Source of the DNA: Branchiostoma floridae
Lineage: Eukaryota; Chordata; Leptocardii; Amphioxiformes; Branchiostomatidae
Direction: 5' to 3'
Assembly (NCBI RefSeq): GCF_000003815.2
Contig: NW_023365729.1
Span: 368,994 to 432,993 of the forward strand
DNA length: 64,000 bases
The first letter of the stretch is position 1. The number at the start of each line of letters is the position of its first letter. The notes under the pieces are model-generated. The model saw only the letters and a list, made by a program, of their open reading frames with translations. It made no database searches and was not told where the DNA came from. Below are positions 60,475-64,000 of this stretch, piece after piece. Position numbers and translations under genes: made by a program.

Positions 60475-63410
60475 TTATTTTTATTCTTCAAGTCGATGTT
60501 GGGTCGCGGAATTATTAGTGGGTTGGCAAAAGTAGTAGAATTTTACCGGCTCGCTCCCCCCCCCCATTTATGAATAGATACTTGTTTGTTTGCCATTGCC
60601 AAGAATGCGAAAACTTCGCACCTTCATGCTAATCGTCCAGAATGGTTGATTTAGCCCTGTTTGGGAAAATCTGTTGGCCTACTAGAAAAAAAGGGTTTTA
60701 TAAAACAAATATTTAGACCTATTGCGGAGATCTGCAATACCAGGGGTGCCTGTTTTTAGAAGAATTTAACTGCCTGCCAAGAGAAAATAGTCTGTCCACC
60801 CATCCGTGCTGGATACGGGCAATTAGGTAAAACTTCCTTGCTAAGAGGTTTGCAACAGGTCTAAATATTTGTTTTATGAAACCACATGTTGTTGTTTTGT
60901 CATAATGGGCAGCAGAGCGCACGCATGGATGTTGGATACAAAAATTGAAAGAACAATCGTGATGGTGATAAATTTAGAAATCAAAACAACCCGTTTATTG
61001 AATGAAGCAAGCGGTGCATTGTTTATATGTCAGCTCTTGCAAAGAAAGCTGAAAGTTCGCACCTCCATGCTAATTCGAAATCGTCCCAAAGCGCGCTCTT
61101 TCCACGCCAGAACACTGACGCCAGCAGCTGGCTGACTGTCCTATGACGTACTCTTCAAGCAGAGGCTTGTGGGAAAAATCGTGACCATTTCCTTTCATAT
61201 CAATTTGTTTTGAAGGCCGGTCGAAATAACATTATAAAAGGAAAAAGTCACGACCAACCTCTGTTTGGAGAGAAGGTCATATACATGTAGCCCGGTATAG
61301 TGATAAAGTCAAAGTACAATTTGCACAAACTATCTAATTTTAAAGGTTTTAATACTAGTATCCAACCATTGGTGTTTACGAGCAAGAAGGTGAGCAAACT
61401 TCCTTGGTACGAGGTTTGCAACGACGGGCATTATGTTGGAGTTTACTTCTTGCATAGTGTTATATACCAGGGAGCTTTCAGATGAACACCCCATCCAAGC
61501 GTGTATTTGCCTGTTTCGGTCATTCCACTTAGATGTATCTGCGGGGGTTTTATACAGATATCTTTACCTTGCAGATGTCCATGTTACGATAATATCTTTG
61601 CTTTATCTATTTTCCCAATCTATTTCTCTCCGCAGTCTCTTCGTTTTCAGTGTACGTAGAAATAAAAGTGAAAAACAACAATTACGTGTTGTTTGTGCGT
61701 GTTCGTCACATTGGCTCCCCCCTTTGACAGAATGGAGTTATCCAGTAAAAGTTACTCGGGTGGTCTACACTTTGTTTGGCATACCGTCTGTGAGCGTTAT
61801 CTCGTTTTCATTCATACACTGATACAGTTGGAAATCGGTGCAAACCTAACTGGCTGATGAATTTAGACGATAAAATAGACGATAAAAACGACTAAAAAAA
61901 CAGCCGGAGCCTAACCTCTGCTTGGAGAGAACCTCTTGCACTAGTACCTGAAAGTTAATGCTCTAACGTTAACATGCTTAAAATGAAACGTAGCTAAAAT
62001 TATTGATAAAGAGAAAAGGTTATTGTCAGATGACTTTGAAACCACTATATTCATATACTAGAAATTGAGCATGATAGCTTCGACTGAGACATCAGTAGGT
62101 ATGTGATGTATTTTTGATCAGTTGTAATTTTATAATTTTCTGTGAAATATGATTTCTTGAAGGTGCGGCGTGCCATGTCTGTGGTTACAGGGGTGTATTC
62201 AGGAAATATTTGCGGAATTCATACAAGCTCTAATGATCGTATGGATTCCGTAAAACTCATGACAGTCAGATTCGTGAGTTACTTTAATCTCCAAGCAAGG
62301 AAGTTGCTCCAAGCAGATCCTAAAATGGCATAAGATTATAAGTACGAAACTCAGGCCAAGAAGCACAAAAGGTGCCCTTTGCCTGAATTGCAAGGAGCTT
62401 ACAAACTTCGATGTTAAAACCTTTGAGATCAATCTTGAATCAATACTAGTAGTCAAACTCAAAGATAGTTTATTGACAGTATTACTCTACCGGACTACAG
62501 GACCCACTCTCCAAGCAGGCATGTACAGCTTGGTAGAGTCTTCGATATTGTAACCTTCTTATATGCCGGTAAGACCAGCGGGGAAAAGTCAGACCTTCAA
62601 GAAAAAAGTCACACTTTACTCTACCAACGTCTGCTTGAAAAGTTACTGGCCAGTCAGCCAGCTGCTTCCGGCGAGTGTTCTGGCGTGGTAAGGGCACGCT
62701 TTGGGGCGATGTCGGATTAGCAAGGAGGTGCGAACTTTCAGCTTTCCTTGGGAGAGGGACAAACATTTCACCGCTCGCTTCATTCAATGAATGGGTTGTT
62801 TTGAGTTCTTCTTGGACAACAAGAACTTTCTTTGAAATTAAGATCACGGAATTCATACGATCTCTAATAATAGTAAATATATCTTGTGCATTTCGCAACT
62901 CATTTGAGTTCAAATCCGCGTCTTTTTTATAATGAATCGTATGAAAAACATATATATAAATTCATACATATTCCATAAAACTCTTATGAAAGCCGTTATA
63001 TTCTTATAATAACAGGCACCCTGGTTTGGAAATCCCCTCATAACAGGTCGCAATATCGTTTATGAAACCAAATGTTTCTTTTGTTTTGGTAGTGGACCAA
63101 CAGATTTCCACAAACTTGTTACAAGGCTGAAGTAAACCAATAACAGCTATTAGCACGAAGGTGCGAAGCTTCCGCATTCTTTACAATGGCAAACAAACAA
63201 GTCACATCTATTTTCAAAGAAGAGGTTGGGTCCCCATGTGAAGGGAGCGAGCCGGTAAATTCCGACTACTTTTCCCAACTCACTATTCTGTAACCCAAAA
63301 TCCGCATGAAGAAAAAAATATTCAGTTTCTTGGGTCATTTAAAGGTACATGAGATAAGGAGTTTTGTTTTGTCCGCATGGTTTATATTCATAGTGCGTAG
63401 AGGTGCTGGC
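60475..63410. other. Inner arms and spacer of the palindromic element
   Basis: Inner arms as listed for the element, then a 61.3-62.5 kb spacer. A 129-codon plus frame (61433-61822) has hydrophobic stretches but no family signature and is not called a gene. MITE-end motifs (TCCAAGCAGA) occur near 62290 and 62511. Confidence 0.5.
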
Positions 63411-63429
63411 TCAGATCTCCGCTCTGCTA

Positions 63430-64000
63430 AATGATTTTGTACAGACCGGTTTGTTTTGGGTGACGTGAACCAAATGTTTACATTCATAGCCCGTGGAGTG
63501 CTGCTTGGACAGACCTCTGACCGATTTGTTTTGGGTGACGTGAACCAAATGTTTTAATACATTCATAGCCCGTAGAGCGCTGCTTGGACAGACCTCTAAC
63601 CGATTTGTTTGGTTACGTGAACAAATGTTACATTCAAAGCCCGTAGAGCGCAGCTTGGACAGACCTCTGACCGATTTGTTTTGGGTGACGTGAACCGAAA
63701 GTTTACAATCAAAGCCCGTAGAGCGCTGCTTGGACAGACCTCTGACCGATTTGTTTTGGGTGACGTGAACCAAATGTTTACATTCATAGCCCATGGAGCT
63801 GCTTGGTCAGCTGTGTGTTTGTTGTTTACAATATCTCTGTATGGAGCCCTAAACACCGACTTGTTGATTGTGACGTGAACCAAGTGTTTACAATCATATA
63901 GCCCATGGAGCTGCTCAAACAGCTATCGGCTCCGTGTGTTTGTTGTTTACAGTATCTCTGTATGGAGCCCTAAACACCGATTTGTTGATGGTGACGTGAA
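63430..64000. repeat. Tandem array in inverse orientation (right arm, cut by the window end)
   Basis: About five 75-bp units (GTGACGTGAACCAAATGTTTAC) then the start of 121-bp units from about 63800. This is the reverse complement of the left array, in mirrored order. Confidence 0.92.

Larger units (their letters stand above)
59380..64000. mobile_element. Large palindromic foldback-like element, truncated by the window end
   Basis: The sequence folds on a centre near 61.9 kb. Pairs: 60540-60630 (TTACCGGCTCGCTCCC ... ACTTCGCACCTTCATGCTAA) with 63150-63260; 60669-60760 with 63000-63130; 60880-61140 (AAAGCTGAAAGTTCGCACCT) with 62630-62930; arrays at 59531-60474 with those at 63430-64000. Arms diverge to perhaps 80% identity. 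The outer parts of the arms are tandem repeats. No transposase was recognised. Confidence 0.7.

Noticed and set aside
60144-60518. 124-codon plus frame and its mirror at 63411-63794
   Set aside because: Tandem repeat units that happen to be open; the same peptide appears in both arms of the palindrome.
61433-61822. 129-codon plus frame
   Set aside because: Interior of the palindromic element; hydrophobic AT-rich translation without family signature or splice support.

Overview
The window is eukaryotic genomic DNA. It has split genes with GT-AG introns, dense MITEs, degraded LINEs, microsatellites, satellite arrays and four N gaps (3870-3969, 13450-13549, 21940-22677, 52780-52879). The gene content fits a cephalochordate (amphioxus, Branchiostoma) or a close invertebrate deuterostome: a rhamnose-binding (SUEL-type) lectin joined to a Vps62 domain, a Skeletor-like DM13/DOMON protein, a single-exon ankyrin/SOCS-box gene, a rhodopsin-class GPCR and a membrane-anchored NHL protein. 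The species call is inference. All exon models were built by hand from reading frame, splice consensus and intron phase.

Layout. (1) About 2.7-10.25 kb, plus strand: a type II membrane protein with a cytoplasmic tail, one TM segment, a Ser/Thr stalk, an SUEL lectin domain and a Vps62 domain. Its last recognisable exon ends in eight near-identical in-frame 96-bp repeats, each carrying a splice-donor consensus. (2) 12.5-13.96 kb, minus strand: a two-exon class A GPCR whose 3' flank is duplicated at about 16 kb without its coding part. (3) 15-29 kb: no convincing intact gene. This stretch holds MITEs, LINE remnants, a 163-bp minisatellite, an AT-rich satellite and a 298-bp segment copied across that satellite between 21-bp direct repeats. 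(4) 29.57-30.92 kb, plus strand: an intact ASB-type ankyrin/SOCS-box gene. (5) 32.79-44.34 kb, minus strand: 17 exons in phase encoding signal peptide, two DM13 domains, a DOMON domain, a Skeletor C-terminal module, an EGF domain and a C-type lectin domain. Its introns are full of MITEs. (6) 45.4-57.3 kb, plus strand: a second type II membrane protein with a Tyr-rich cytoplasmic tail and an NHL beta-propeller. Its probable 5' exon lies in a tandemly duplicated 0.6-kb block, and its first intron contains a foldback-like element with arms made of 69-bp hairpin repeats. (7) 58.6-64.0 kb: a third copy of that 5' exon, then a second large palindromic element that runs off the window.

How the genes relate. 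The two plus-strand type II membrane genes share an exon plan: cytoplasmic exon(s) ending in phase 1, a TM exon 1-0, a stalk exon 0-0, a stalk exon 0-1, then the ectodomain. This suggests one anchor module reused with different extracellular domains. The GPCR, ASB and Skeletor-like genes show no functional link to them. Most other sequence is repeats and decaying mobile elements.
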